Assembly: GCA_030765055.1 (NCBI GenBank) | Contig: CM060950.1 | Span: 22,047,903-22,111,902 of the forward strand | Length of the DNA: 64,000 nucleotides | Direction of reading: 5' to 3' | From: Mantis religiosa | Taxonomy: Eukaryota > Arthropoda > Insecta > Mantodea > Mantidae | Shown: positions 20,074 through 32,047 of the stretch, in pieces | Layout of the letters: every line of letters starts with the position of its first letter | Position numbering within the stretch: the first letter of the stretch is position 1 | Notes under the pieces: generated by a model | The model's database searches: none | What the model was told of the DNA's origin: nothing | What the model saw: only the letters and a program-made list of their open reading frames with translations | Program-made: the position numbers and the translations under genes

Positions 20074-20139
20074 GTATGATTCAGAAATACGAGGAAATGG
20101 AGGCTCCAGAGCAATACAACAGATGCGATTTGCCTGTGG

Positions 20140-20320
20140 ATTAGGTACTGGTGTACTGGTCTCAAGGTGGCGGGTTTAAATCCAACTTAGATGATTTATG
20201 TGTGCTTGAAGGTGATAGCCCCATAACACTGGACATTCTGGTACGTAAAAGAGGTACTGGGAGAGGAAATTCCGGCAGACCGGCGCCGCTGATATCCAAC
20301 AGTTGACAGTGCCATTAAAG
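20140..20320 (+). mobile_element. tRNA-derived SINE (family E), copy 1
   Basis: The head ends in a B box GGCGGGTTTAAATCC at about 20167-20181. The body runs through AAGGTGATAGCCCC to GGAAATTCCGGCAGACCGGC, GCTGATATCCAACAGTTG and GCCATTAAAG. A second copy on the minus strand at 56645-56808 shares the AAATTCC(A/G)GCA..CCGGC and GTTAAA 3' landmarks and a B box. Ends are approximate. Confidence 0.55.
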
Positions 20321-22984
20321 TATTTTTTGGTTAAACTATTTGATCTTCACAAATAAAACTGAAGTCAATGTGGCTAATAAAAACGTTAATAACCAGAAAA
20401 AATGACAAATATGTAGCACTAATGAGATAGGGAATCGCTCCAAAGGACAAAAGAGATCTTCAGCAGAGAAGAAGAAAGAAACTTAAATTTTATCGAATAA
20501 CTGGAGCTCTCACTCGGGGAAATTAGGCAAAAGAGGCAAATGTAATTCACTTCGAGCTAGTTACACATGAGAACACATGAAAGTAGAGAATTTTTTTCAA
20601 TCAATGATACGTGTATATGAAGATTAAGCACTGACGAGGATGCTAAAGACAATATTAAAATACTTTGGTTTCAAATTCATTGGTTTGACGGAAGTAGTGA
20701 ATCCACACCTACACTGTAAGAGAGCACACATTAGCATAACAGTTCTGATTATTCAAGAAATTAACAAATAAGGGGACGTAATGAACTACTATAGATAATC
20801 GGCGAGTGTTAAGTAGAAAATAAGATAAATACATGTGGCATTTGTGAATCTCTAAAGGTCATTTGTAATGAAATGAAAAGACATGTATATGTTATATAGT
20901 TAATAAAATTTTTCAAAAACATAATGAAAAATTGTACCAGAGGTTGCGTGTTGCTGCATCGAAAGCTTGTACAGAGCAGCAAGTTCATGTCAAAAGTAAA
21001 TGCGATGCATCTGTATCTAAAATATTGAGTCTCAGTAGAAGTGATGACAGACCACTGGAAAACATTATAATCAAAGCTTCAACTTAGGTGTTTGGGAATG
21101 AACGAAATTGCAAGGTAAATTTAAATAATATGACTGGCAAATGGTAAGAAACTGCTCACCCCAATGGAAGCGACTACCAGAATTCAGGATTACCAACTTA
21201 TGCGAGATCACAATTTGACAGGTAGGGGCACACGAAGTTCAATTCACTACTGAGGGCTTCTAAATTTGTTGCCTAGAACAATATCCATAGTTTGAATACG
21301 TTTAACCACCACTTATGTAGAATATGGTGTTCCTTCCAGGAGAAGTTTGTCAAAATTAGGGATATAGTACACGAAGGTACAGGCTTTTATAAAAGTGAAC
21401 AGATATCTAGCAGAGAAAATGTGGAACAAGAACAAATCTGGAATAGGAAATTTAATTATGAAATGCCTTCATGGCCCACACTATCTTACAGTGAAGTAAA
21501 AACGAATAGAGGTGTGTTGTCTGTGCATGGCATTACTCAGTTATACAACTAATACAGCTTCGATGAATTAACCATTTTGAAGGGACACAAAACACTTGCA
21601 AACATTTGGATCGAAAAGCTTTAAGCATATGTCCACGAAACATTCATGTGAAAGTAGTTCATATTGGAAAAATGAAGAAAGAGATTATGAAATATCAGTC
21701 TTTGTGGAACAGAAGTGTTACTGTCCGATTCCTGAGTGGAATACACATTTAGATACACATTTAGATGAAAGTTTTTTTTAGATAAACATGTGATAAAGGT
21801 ACTGCCACAGAAGACAACATTGCTAGCCTCTTGATGTGTACTTCTTTAGACAATATGAGCTCTACACGAGATTGATTATCGATTTCTTGAGGGCAACAAT
21901 GTGGAAGCAACCAAGTTACACGACTGCCATTTCATTGTAGGCTTCATTCTGTGGTATATAACCAAGTTTCTGCACTAAACTACATACTAAAAGGAAGGTT
22001 ATAATATAGGCACACCTAATTTGAGAAAAACAATTCTGCCAGTCAGCAGGCTTCCAATGCTTTATTACAATTAAAGTAACTAGAAAATAGTCAGCTTTAT
22101 ACATCTGGGCTTCATTACTACACTTGTGTGCTTAGCTCACATGTTTAGATGATTTGCTTTAATTAAATCAGCTATTTTTAATTTAAGTCGTACCTACTTA
22201 AGGAGTTATGACCGGAATAATTACGTAACGTAAGTACTGAGAGCGCTGGAAGGTAGGTTATTCATACGAAACTGTCGTACTCAAGACATTTTTACGACAC
22301 GTTCGTGCTTTTCTACCATTGCAGCTTCATTACCAAGTAGACAATAGTTATGAGTAACTAAACCTGCCAAGACATATTTCTGTAACCAGAATTTAGTCAG
22401 AGAAAAAGGGATTAGGTTGAGATTTTGAGTGTGGAAAGAATATGAGAAAAAATACGGAGTAATAATGCAACATTTAGAGATGTATGCATATATAATCAAA
22501 TATACACTTTAAAACCTTATGCAGAATATTTAATACTTAAAATATTTTAACCCTGGGTGCTACAGGTTGCATTATGGATATCTGAGAGAGTTGGGCGATA
22601 CTAATTTTGTAAACACTCGCCTTAAGTGGCGTTGCATAGATACAACTTTTTTAATAAAATATATAAACGCGAAATGTAAGCAAAGGACGTACCTACAAAG
22701 TAGCCCAAGGTAAGGACATTCTAAAAATAAACTTTGTAAAACTTCATTAGGAGGGTTGGACCTAGTCCCTCTAAAAGAAAAGCTGCGAGGGGAAACTAAG
22801 ATTGGACACAACGAGTAGACACGACTTAAAAGCCGTAGTGAAGGTAACATGTCTAAGAAAAGGATACTCTGAATATAAACCCTGGTCTCCCAGATTCGGG
22901 GTTATGCAAGAGGCAGGTAACCTCTCCTTGTCAGAATGGCTCATAATTTTCAATTTAAAGGTGTTATAAAAGCAGCAAGTAGTA
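20321..22984. other. 2.6 kb with no recognised feature
   Basis: AT-rich DNA with short open frames (for example 21292-21552 plus, 86 codons, and 22499-22281 minus). I found no domain, repeat or tRNA-like signal. It could hold very old repeats. Confidence 0.35.
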
Positions 22985-25215
22985 GGCACTAAAAAGATAG
23001 CTAAAAGGAGGAAACGGATCAAAGTTTGGTATGAAGAATTACAAAAACTAATTAAAAACGAGAAGGAAACTTATTTAAAATATCTTCATAATAATACAAA
23101 TGAGAAAAAAGTATAATAAAGCAAAAGCTGAAGTAAAAAGATAAACACGACACAAATAGAATTCATTGGGAGCAATATATAGCTGAAATAGAACACAATT
23201 TACATGGACAGTAAGATGAGTATGCAACTTCATAAGAAATTTGAACTTGGAAGAGAAAGACAAAGCAAAACTACAGATAATACCTGCTGAAACATTGGAT
23301 TTTTTTTAAAAAAGCTGTAGTCTAATAAAGAAACTGAAATAAATTAAAGTGAAACATCTCTTGCAGAGTTAGATATTATAGAAATAGAAGAGCTAGAACG
23401 AGCAATTACGGAAAGTAAGAGCTTCACAGCTCCTGGAATAGACAATATAAACACCGAGCTAATTAAATTCGCACCAAGGAATTTCCAGGAACGTCTACCA
23501 CGCTTTAACTTTTGTTGGATACAGAAAATTACTCCCAATGAATGGAAAAAAGGGAAATAAAAATAATGTTTAAAAAAGGCAATAAGTATGGCCTAAATAA
23601 TTTTAGAAGTATAAATTTTCTCTCTGCACCATATAAGATATATGCGAAAATAGTAAGCCCTAGACTAAACAAGAAAATAACTGACAAGTTTAGAATAATA
23701 ATCAGGTTTTAGAAAAGGAAAAAGTTGCATGAACAATATATTTGTACTTAAATAATTGAAAGACGTAGACAATATAATTTGGAAACACATTTGTCGACTA
23801 TAAAAAACATTTAATACGATATCAAGGGCAAAGCTATGAAATATATTAAAGAAGAAAGGAATACCATAGCACTTAATAAAAGTAATGCAAAACATGTATA
23901 AAGGAACAAAGAATAAAATAAACCAGCGAGAGCCAGTTAAATTACAGATGGAGTTGGACAAGGTTGCCCTCAATCAATCATACTTTTTAATATTTACATG
24001 GACTAAATACCACGATTATAGATACATATATAGGATTACAGGGGGATTAGATTAGAGAACACCAATGTAAAACATTATTTGCAGATGATCAGATCTTCCT
24101 GGCAAAAATTTGAAGATGAACTGCAAAAGATGACCTATATATTGAACAAAATTATAAAGAATTTTAATATAAAAATATCAACAGAGAAAACAAGTATAAT
24201 GGCATTTAAAGATGTATACCCAGTTGGCTGTAAGATAGCACTGGAACATAGGATTATAGAGCAAGCTTCAACATTTAATTTTCTTCGGTGTAAAATATCT
24301 TATATCAACGAAGTAGATATTGTGACTTCCAGGGTTCGTAGAATTAAAAAAACTGATTTGCAGAAATTTAGAACACTCTTTATTGCAGAAACTTTGTACA
24401 ACCCTTGCAGCAGCAAGAAGACTTGAATCTGACAATCAACTGTCTTCAAGGTCGACTCGGTGCTCTGCCGCACGTAAACAAACAAAAGAAATCACTTCGA
24501 TACACTCTAAATGTCTACTGTCGCAACCATTACACAACTCAACTCAACTACACAACTGACTCCTCACACTTTACCGCTATTTATACATCCCAGTCAGTGT
24601 TTCTAGAATGCCGTAGACTTTCCGAGAACAATCGTGGCGGTAAGAGCAAGACGGAACATTTCAGAGCCTCTGCCTTTCTTCCTCTTGGCAAGCGTCAGCT
24701 CTCCTGCCCACGCGCCCGGCACTGGCTTGTCGTGGCTTCAACACAACAATGCGACCGGTGACAATATATATGGAAGACTAAACAAATTTAACTAAATAAC
24801 TGGAAGATTAAGACGAACATTTAAAAACAAGGCAAGACCACAATCGATAATTAAACTGTATAAGTGTATAGCAATACCTACCGTCATATATGTACCTGAA
24901 ACATGGACTAATACAAACTAACAACTGCAAAAAGTACAAGCATCAGATGTGAGATCCTTCAGACCTATAGCAGGATATACAAACGTAGACCGAAAGACAA
25001 ATGCAAGCATTCGTAAACATCGAGAGGAACTAAATAACGTAATTAAGAAACAAAGAAAATTGGAGGTTGCACTTAGACAATGACAAAAACGATACCTAAA
25101 ACATCCATGAATTATAAACCGCATGGCAGAAGGAAACCAGGAAGACCCAAGAAAAGATGGTATCAGCAATTTGGAGCCGGAACGGGCTGAAGCCCAAACC
25201 GTGAAGAAGTGCTAT
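22985..25215 (+). pseudogene. Non-LTR retrotransposon (endonuclease-RT type), degenerate, interrupted by an LTR
   Basis: Plus-strand reverse transcriptase blocks appear in order across many frameshifts: a basic VWYEELQKLIKNEKETYLK linker; about 23360-23540 ELERAITESKSFTAPGIDN (the APGIDNI motif) and WKK; about 23580-23740 NFRSINFLSAPYKIYAK and FRKGKSC; about 23940-24010 GVGQGCPQSIILFNIYMD; the FADD region worn; 24080-24320 FNIKISTEKTSIMAFK and FNFLRCKISY. It resumes after the LTR with LNKFN...RRTFKNKA, KLYKCIAIPTVIY..ETW, PIAGYTNVDRKT and a C-terminal DPRKDG..NLEPERA. The N-terminal endonuclease was not seen. Dead copy. It resembles elements annotated as endonuclease-reverse transcriptase in insects. 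Confidence 0.75.
24321..24763 (-). mobile_element. Solo LTR, copy 2, inserted in a non-LTR element
   Basis: 443 bp, TGTGAC...GTGACA, flanked by ATAT (24317-24320, 24764-24767). On the minus strand it has a perfect TATAAATA at 24585-24578, an initiator-like TCAGTTG some 25 bp later and AATAAA at 24384-24379, in promoter-then-polyadenylation order. It breaks the reverse transcriptase C-terminal coding sequence, which resumes right after it. The plus-strand open frame 24405-24761 is antisense to the LTR and not a gene. Confidence 0.9.
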
Positions 25216-27519
25216 GCAACTTAATTGGAAGTTGCATTTTAAGCTTTAAATTGTAATGGAATTACTACGGTCCCTATCAGCATTAATAGCTCCTCAATAA
25301 ATATGTAACTAAAAGTTTGCCTCCAAACCATTCTTTATGTCTGTTCCTATATTTTCTGACTTCCCTACTAAATTAACAATGTTTTAGGTTTCGCTACCTG
25401 GATCAGCGATTTAGGTTTGTGCGTCACGGGTTAAAAGTGTGGAAACATTTTTATAGCTTTAAAGTTTTCAGTCGCTTTATCTGTGTCTTATAACAGAAAT
25501 GGAAACGTTTTGTCCAAATGGGGGAAACTATAAACATATTTTAAATTAAAGAGTTGAAAAGCAGGTGAGTTTCCTTGTAATCGTATGTGAAATTACAATT
25601 TTATATGTCCTATAGGGTGTTTCTTCAACACTAGTCAAATTACTCTCAATGGTATATAAAATGTGAACAATAAGGATTAGTTTTTGAAAACTTAACTATA
25701 AGAGCATCGGTTCTGAGCCACAAGATCGACCGAGCGATGCAGAGTCGAAAATATGGAAGCAAATTTGTGAGTCGAAAATTACGTTCAGATTGGTCATATT
25801 GTGCACATTTTTATCAAAATTCTGAAAAATATATATGAGTAGAAATGAGTTTTTATTATTTATAAGTTGGTTTATATCTAAAATATCTGATTTTAAAGGG
25901 ACGATTTTCAAATTAAATAACACAAAAGACACTGTGTTTTTGTTTCTATTTCATGCTTATAAATTTATGATTTTTAAACAGTGCTAATCAAGTTACCGTG
26001 TTACCAACTCTTCAGCTTGTTTCGTTTCTGCGGACATAAATTTACGAGTTTTAAGTAAACCTGGCCGACTTGCATCTTCTGCTGGTCTGCTTCATGAAAA
26101 ACAATGGTATTTTCAAACTGTGTGAGATAAATATAGCAAAGAACAGATATCTAATGGGGAAGAATCAGGAAGTGAAGTGTGGGATTCAGATTAGGATAAC
26201 TGAATGAATGTAATGTCTATTTTTGTTATGCTACAAATAAAACGTGGTTCAACACACTATGAGTACTATAAAATATTTTCACTATTCCTTGCATCTTTAG
26301 AGGTAATTCCTCTATACATTTGATATCCAGATGAGCTTCATAACTGCACAAGTCCAACAAATTCATTATAAATGTTATAACAAAGAACCAATGGTAACTG
26401 AAATTACTGAGAAGTAAAACAAATATAATGAGCCAAAGTTCATGTGTTACAAAAATTATAATACTGGCACATCATTTTCAGAAGTTATGAAGTTTTTGTT
26501 GATTTTCTCGAAACTTGTCTTCAATTGTTTCAGAGGTCTCCGAGACACTTTAATGTGATGACAAACATCTCTCGTAGTGTAACATTTCTTCAAACCACTT
26601 TCTTTCAACGAACATGACGTAAAACAATCTCCTTACAGTGCAAAACAAATTACTGCGGCATCGTTCGATATTAATTATGTCACGACGTCTCTTCCAGAAG
26701 TTGTGCATTTCCAAGAAAAGTAATTCTGAAAGAGCTTTGTGTAGAAACTGTTTTGTAATTGAAAGTGTACACGAGAATAGTTTCTTGAAGTTTTGGTCTC
26801 TGTGGCTTCTGTTTCACTACAGTCTATTAGCAATGAAAACCCTGCAGGTATGTAAGAAAGTATGTCTGACGTTTCATAGCCTAAATCACATACAACATTA
26901 CACATACGCTAATTTCATGTACCTCTAAATCATTTTCACGTGAAACACTTAAAACAGTGTACCTAGTCCCAACACTAGAATAAGAAACAAATTTAGAAAG
27001 AAGAAAACATTTTTTTCATTAACAGTTAACGTATTTTAATTAGAAAATCATTATCTGCGATGTTCGCTTTTAAAATGAAACAATAAAAGATGAGCAAAGG
27101 AGTTGCACGTTGGCGCGACAGTTTGTAACGAATAATATGGGTAGCTCAGGGTTGAGCAATGAGGTTTCTCTCAGGGTATGTGTGGGTAAGTATGAGTAAG
27201 GATGCTTCTAATGACACTACAATGCCCGTTTCAAACTGGTTTAATGACTGCTCCTTATCACATCAAACTTGAAGTTGCCGACAAAGATTATCAATATTTC
27301 ACTGTTCAAAGTGACCGTATGTAGAATAATTATTACTCGATAAAACATAATTCGTTCTTCACGTACATATGAACCGACAAATATCTTCTCTCATCACTTC
27401 TGGTCTGCCTTCGACCAAGACAGAAGCAGAGAGAACCGACTTAATCAGCCGCCAGCCGCGGACTGTCTTTCTTCACACTATGCACAGTTGTGCTTGGGTG
27501 TGTAACTTTCACTTCTGGA
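25216..27519. other. 2.3 kb with no supported gene
   Basis: AT-rich DNA. A TATAGGGTGTTTCTTCAACA at about 25612 resembles an IS630-like transposon end, but I found no partner end. Frames such as 26638-26928 plus (96 codons) have no recognised family. Confidence 0.35.
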
Positions 27520-27745
27520 AGCCCTCTTTTCACACAAAGATTCCCTTTGCGACTATTTTGTCCATTGTGATTATTAGTCTCGGTCATGCCATTATTAAGG
27601 GTCCGAAGAATACCCTTTTCAAACAAAGTCAAGTGCTATCCCTTAGAATTCTGTTTCTCCCGTGTCTTTTGTTACACGATTCAACTCAACTGCCATTCAA
27701 CTCAGTGCACCTGCCTGCACGTTTTGTAACTTGTTTACTTATTGC
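27520..27745 (+). repeat. Dispersed repeat R3, copy 1
   Basis: About 200 bp matched in inverted orientation by 61712-61935. The shared core is GACTATTTTGTCCATTGTGA, then TTATTA.TCTCGGTCATGCCA, AAGGGTCCGAA, CTTTTCAAAC, GTCAAGTG and TATCC. It lies inside the open frame 27369-27788, and the copy at 61712 also has an open frame, but no protein family is recognised. Confidence 0.6.
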
Positions 27746-28690
27746 ATCCGTTAATTTCGGTAGCAAAAATAACACCAAAAAATTTTAAGTCACCTCGTTG
27801 CCCACTTATTTACGTTTTATCATGAATAATTGTACTTGTAAATGCTAAAAAGAGAGCTAAATCACTTTAAGACAATCTGAAGAAGAAAACAAAGCTATGC
27901 TATGCTATACTATGCTATGCTGTGCATATTACCAAAGAAAATTTTGCTCCCAATAAGCAGCTAAAATTATTTTACACCAAAGTTTAATAGCCATAAATGA
28001 TTTTCAGAACAGGAAGAAAATCTTTTAGGTTGGCTGACTTCGATATCTTGCTAAATCGATCAGTAAGTAATTATTCCTTCAAGCCCTTGACTTTAATCAT
28101 TGCACCTTATTTCTAAGGCATATATATAATGTACTTTACTACATCAAAAACTCAAGGGATAAAACTAGTACTAATAATGGTAATCACAGGGACACCTTTC
28201 TAGTGGCATTATGCCATGTGCATTAACAGTAGCAGCTCGTGTCACTACGAAAGCTTTCCTGGAAGAATCATTGCCAAATTTCTGCTAAATACAATGGTAT
28301 GACACTTCTGATTCTCGATTGTTTAATACTTTTGCAATACCTCTGAATGCTCTGCACGCACATGCACACAGAAATATACGAACCACAGATCACCGTTGCC
28401 GTTCTTCATATTGGTCACTTTGTAAGTTTATAACAATGAACTTCCTATCCAAAATGTAAAGGAGAATCGTCTCCAAAAAGGCTGCCACGTAAATGTGTGG
28501 CATACACATACTGTAAAATAAATGGACGAAAAGATTGCACTATAATTGTAATTTATTTTTAAGACAAAAAGAAGTCAAAATAAGAGCAAACGATACGCAA
28601 AGAACGAATAAAATATAGAAATGCCATTAAAGGATATTCTGCTCTGCGGCTATTAAATTAACTGCACATTAAAGATCCTAAGCAACATAC
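27746..28690. other. No gene seen; pentanucleotide repeat
   Basis: It holds a (TATGC)n tract at about 27895-27924. Otherwise AT-rich with nothing recognised. Confidence 0.35.
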
Positions 28691-28693
28691 GTA

Positions 28694-29913
28694 TACAGGG
28701 TGTTTCGATACGACACCGACCGAATGTATAAAAGTAGTTGCTCAGCTTCTATGTGACACAAACGTAGATAGCTTTTATCGTCAAAAGAGTCGCATAAAAA
28801 TGCTCCAGAATGAGTGTGGATAAGGCAGTGACATGAACAATGCCACATGCCTCACACTATCGAAGTTCGCAGGCAGGTGACACAGTGTGTCGCGTGCTGT
28901 AGCTGTTTGTAAACATACCGACATACTCCACGGTAGCTTGCTACTATTAAGAACTTCTTTGGCTTATGAAACCGCAATAACGAAGCTATTCCTTAGTGGT
29001 TTGTTTATGGGTGTTCAACGTGTTTCAACATTCCGTTATAACAGTCCATGACAGCGAAGAAGCTGGTGGACATATGCAACTTAAACCTTTTAGAGGGAAG
29101 TTAATGTTAGTGAGATTGAGGATGGAAGCATTGAATGATAAATATAACAGAATAATATCAAAAAGTTGTTGATAAAGTTAACCAAAACTAAATGCCTTAT
29201 GCAATGAGACAAGCATTTTGTTTCACTGTGTTTAATAATACTAAATAAAGCATTTGTAATTTAAAAGGAAGCTGTTGATTTTACAGTAACTGGTTGAAAG
29301 CACTGTACAATTAAGATCATAGCAAAATGAGAAATTTTGGAACTGTCCGAGTCATTACCGACCTTTGCACAAGTAACTAGCCTTTGCCCCATTACCTGAA
29401 AGCGAGGCTAGGGCCACTGATAAAGAGCAAGGAGCAATGCTTTTGTTTTCGTGGCTGGTGCGTCCCAAAAACTTTAGGTTCGCACACCAATGGTTCCTGC
29501 GCTGCGTAATCACAAAATAATATCATATTTAATGTTACATAAAATTATACCTAAGAGAAATTCGAAGCTGCGACACCGAAATTCGGACTAGTTAAGTTAT
29601 AAACTACAAAACGGTTATATTCGTTCGGTGTCATTTCGAAACATCCTGTAAATGAAATGTGTAGTGTTTAACGCCCGCTTTTACTGCATACGGCACCGTA
29701 GGCGGTGACACTTGATGGTACATGAGATGAAGATGGAGCACCGGTGGAATGAGATGGCGGGGGAAACCGGAGGTCCCGGAGAAAACCCGCCCCAACGCCG
29801 TGTTGTCCATCACAAATCTCACTTTGCGGTCGCCTGGGATCGAACACGGGCCGCCTTGGTGAGAGCCAAGCGGTCTAACCACTGAGCCACGGCGTGGCCT
29901 GAAACATCCTGTA
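28694..29913. mobile_element. Terminal-inverted-repeat DNA transposon, family unassigned
   Basis: The left end TACAGGGTGTTTCGATACGA and the right end (reverse complement TACAGGATGTTTCGAAATGA) continue into CACCGACCGAATG / CACCGAACGAATA: about 33 bp with five or six mismatches. TA flanks the element (28692-28693; 29914-29915). The right inverted repeat is split by a SINE-B, leaving a 13-bp duplication. Without the SINE the element is about 960 bp. I recognise no transposase inside, so it is probably non-autonomous. TA target and TACAGGGTGTTTC ends recall IS630/Tc1-like elements. Confidence 0.75.
29651..29900 (-). mobile_element. SINE-B copy 1 (tRNA-Glu-headed), inserted in an inverted repeat
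   Basis: On the minus strand the head at 29900-29825 reads GCCGTGGCTCAGTGGTTAGA (A box), GGCTCTCACC (anticodon region) and GTGTTCGATCCC (B box). CTCTCACC-x-GGCCCGxGTTCGAT is what tRNA-Glu(CTC) shows there. The body has GGGTTTTCTCCGGG, CCACCGGTGCTCC and CATCTTCATCTCATG, ending near CACTACACATTT. Perfect 13-bp target duplications GAAACATCCTGTA lie at 29638-29650 and 29901-29913. Confidence 0.9.
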
Positions 29914-31004
29914 TATTTTTAAGTACATCAGCTAGCAGTTCAGGTGCTTTGGGTCCCAAATTGACCCTCATCTCCACAGAAGATAGCAAAATGTGACCAC
30001 AACTCTATATGATACTGCTAAGCTTTTTACAATTGATTAAAGGAAGCTCCCCATATATCTACTACATAAATGAAGGTATTCCAAATTAACATAATTGAAG
30101 GGGACGACCTCTTTGTGCACGAAATAATGTTAACTACCTCACTGCATATATATTGTATTTCCCAAACAATGGAGTGTCGCAATGGCCAATGGATTGTGCT
30201 TCAGAGTTAATTGATAGCATTTGAATATATAAGTTTATTCCTTTTTTAAGACAATATAATCCTAATCCATAATTGGAACATTGGTTGGAACTATGATTTC
30301 AAGTAAGAAGCTACAAAACTGGATACGTTCCAGTATGGGCTCACCTGAAGACTTAATTAGAACGACACTTCTGATGATCCAGATTATATTCAAGAGAGTA
30401 GAGAATTCCTCAGAGGTTTAGTGGTGGGGATTATTTTGCATCATATATAATCCATATTAACCTGCGACGTTTACTGGCTTACTTAGTTTTCCGAGGAAAA
30501 AAATCCATATATTTCTATCAGTAATCTTCAAGCCGAAGATTCTGAAATATCTCCTCTTATTGATTCTGTTCTATTCAGGACTGCATGTGTGGAAAATCAT
30601 TTCCTACAGGCTCTCTCCATCCATCTCGCAAGAAGTTAACTGCATAAAGAAGGCAGAGGCAAATAAAATCAACGGCAGGAAGGAACCAAAGACGTGAAGG
30701 ATGAGAACACAAATCAAATCAAAATAAAAATGTTCTTCCATGTCGCACTCTTGAGCACATTATGTACGTGCAGACTGGGATCCGGTGAAAAAACTCTGCC
30801 CTGCTAAAGAAATAATACTCTAGGCTACAGGATATGACTGATGTCAAACAAAATGTACAGTTTATTTTTATTCTGTACCTATAAAAACGAGGTACGTATG
30901 TTTAAGAACAAAAGAACAACAGCAATCTGGTCAATAGATATTTTTATCTTATCGTATGGATGTAGATGGTGCAAAGGCAATGAATTTTACTGGCCAAGTC
31001 TATA
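29914..31004. other. No feature recognised
   Basis: AT-rich DNA between the terminal-inverted-repeat element and the third solo LTR. No open frame over 60 codons. Confidence 0.35.
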
Positions 31005-31008
31005 ATAT

Positions 31009-31460
31009 TATGACTTTGTGGGTTCGTAGAATTAAAAGTCTTGTTTGCAGAAATTTAAAATGCTTTATTGCAGTAAACGGTAATTTTGTACGCCCGTTGT
31101 AGCAATTAAACTGACGTGACATACACAACAACAGTCTTCAAGGTCACCTAGTTCCACTGCCATATGTAAACAAACCAAAGGAATCACCACGGCAAGCTTC
31201 AAATGTCCACACACTGACAACCATTGCACAGCTGCACACACAACTAACAACTCACTAGCAGCTCACTCGCTCTAACACTTGTGGACCTTTTATACCTCCT
31301 GTCATTATTCTAGAATTCAGTCATCGTTCGATAACAATCGCGATGCAGCGAGAAAGACGATACTATCTATCTCTTTCTCGCTGTTTCTTCTCTCGGCAAG
31401 CGTCTAGCTCTGCGCCCATGCGCCGGCTGCAGCTTGCGACACAACAATGCCTCGGCGACA
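31009..31460 (-). mobile_element. Solo LTR, copy 3
   Basis: 452 bp, aligned over its length with copies 1 and 2. The first base pair is mutated (TATGAC for TGTGAC); it ends GGCGACA. ATAT duplications are at 31005-31008 and 31461-31464. AATAAA is retained on the minus strand near 31070. Confidence 0.85.
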
Positions 31461-31800
31461 ATATGGTTAAGAAAATGAGGAGTGGTGAACCAAAGGCAAT
31501 CGCTAATGGTCCTATAGAAAAATGATAGTATAGCAGGATTTGAATCCGGAGTTTGTTATGGGACCTGAATATTAGTTCTCTGCACAAGAACATTTATTTA
31601 CCAATTTGTGTTGTGAGAGGACTTCATTTTAGGAGAGCTGTAACAATGGTAAACCCGGACTATTACTCAGCAGGACACAGAGGGTCCTGAGGATATAATG
31701 TGCAGATCTACAGCAGACACTTCCAACTTCTAAATTTACAACTGGGAATACATTTTGCCACAGGAGACTAAGGACTCAACAGCGTCACCACACATGGCTC

Positions 31801-32040
31801 TGCCCGCCTCGGTAGCGTAGATGGTAGCGTGTCTGCCTCACGTTCAAGAGGTCCCGAGTTCGAATCTCGGTCAGGGTGAGTTACCCGAATAAGGTTTTTG
31901 CCAGGGTTTTCCCTTATCCTGAAAGACGAATGTCGGGTAACTAAGCTCTATGGACCCTGGGCTCATTTCAGCTCCATTTCACTCATTACATTCATCGTCC
32001 GATATGACTTAACGTTGAAGGACGTAAATTAAAAAAAAAA
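31801..32040 (+). mobile_element. SINE-A copy 4
   Basis: The cleanest copy: head TGCCCGCCTCGGTAGCGTAG, B box GAGTTCGAATCTCGG, all body landmarks, GACGTAAATT and an A10 tail. Flanked by ATGGCTCT (31794-31801) and ATAGCTCT (32040-32047), a probable target duplication with one mismatch. Confidence 0.9.
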
Positions 32041-32047
32041 TAGCTCT

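Noticed and set aside
24405..24761. 118-codon plus-strand open frame
   Set aside because: It lies inside a solo LTR, antisense to the promoter and polyadenylation signals, and is not kept in the other three copies.
25612..26010. Possible terminal-inverted-repeat element starting TATAGGGTGTTTC
   Set aside because: No matching opposite end or target duplication could be found.
27369..27788. 139-codon plus open frame
   Set aside because: Mostly overlaps dispersed repeat R3; no known domain. Kept only as a repeat observation.
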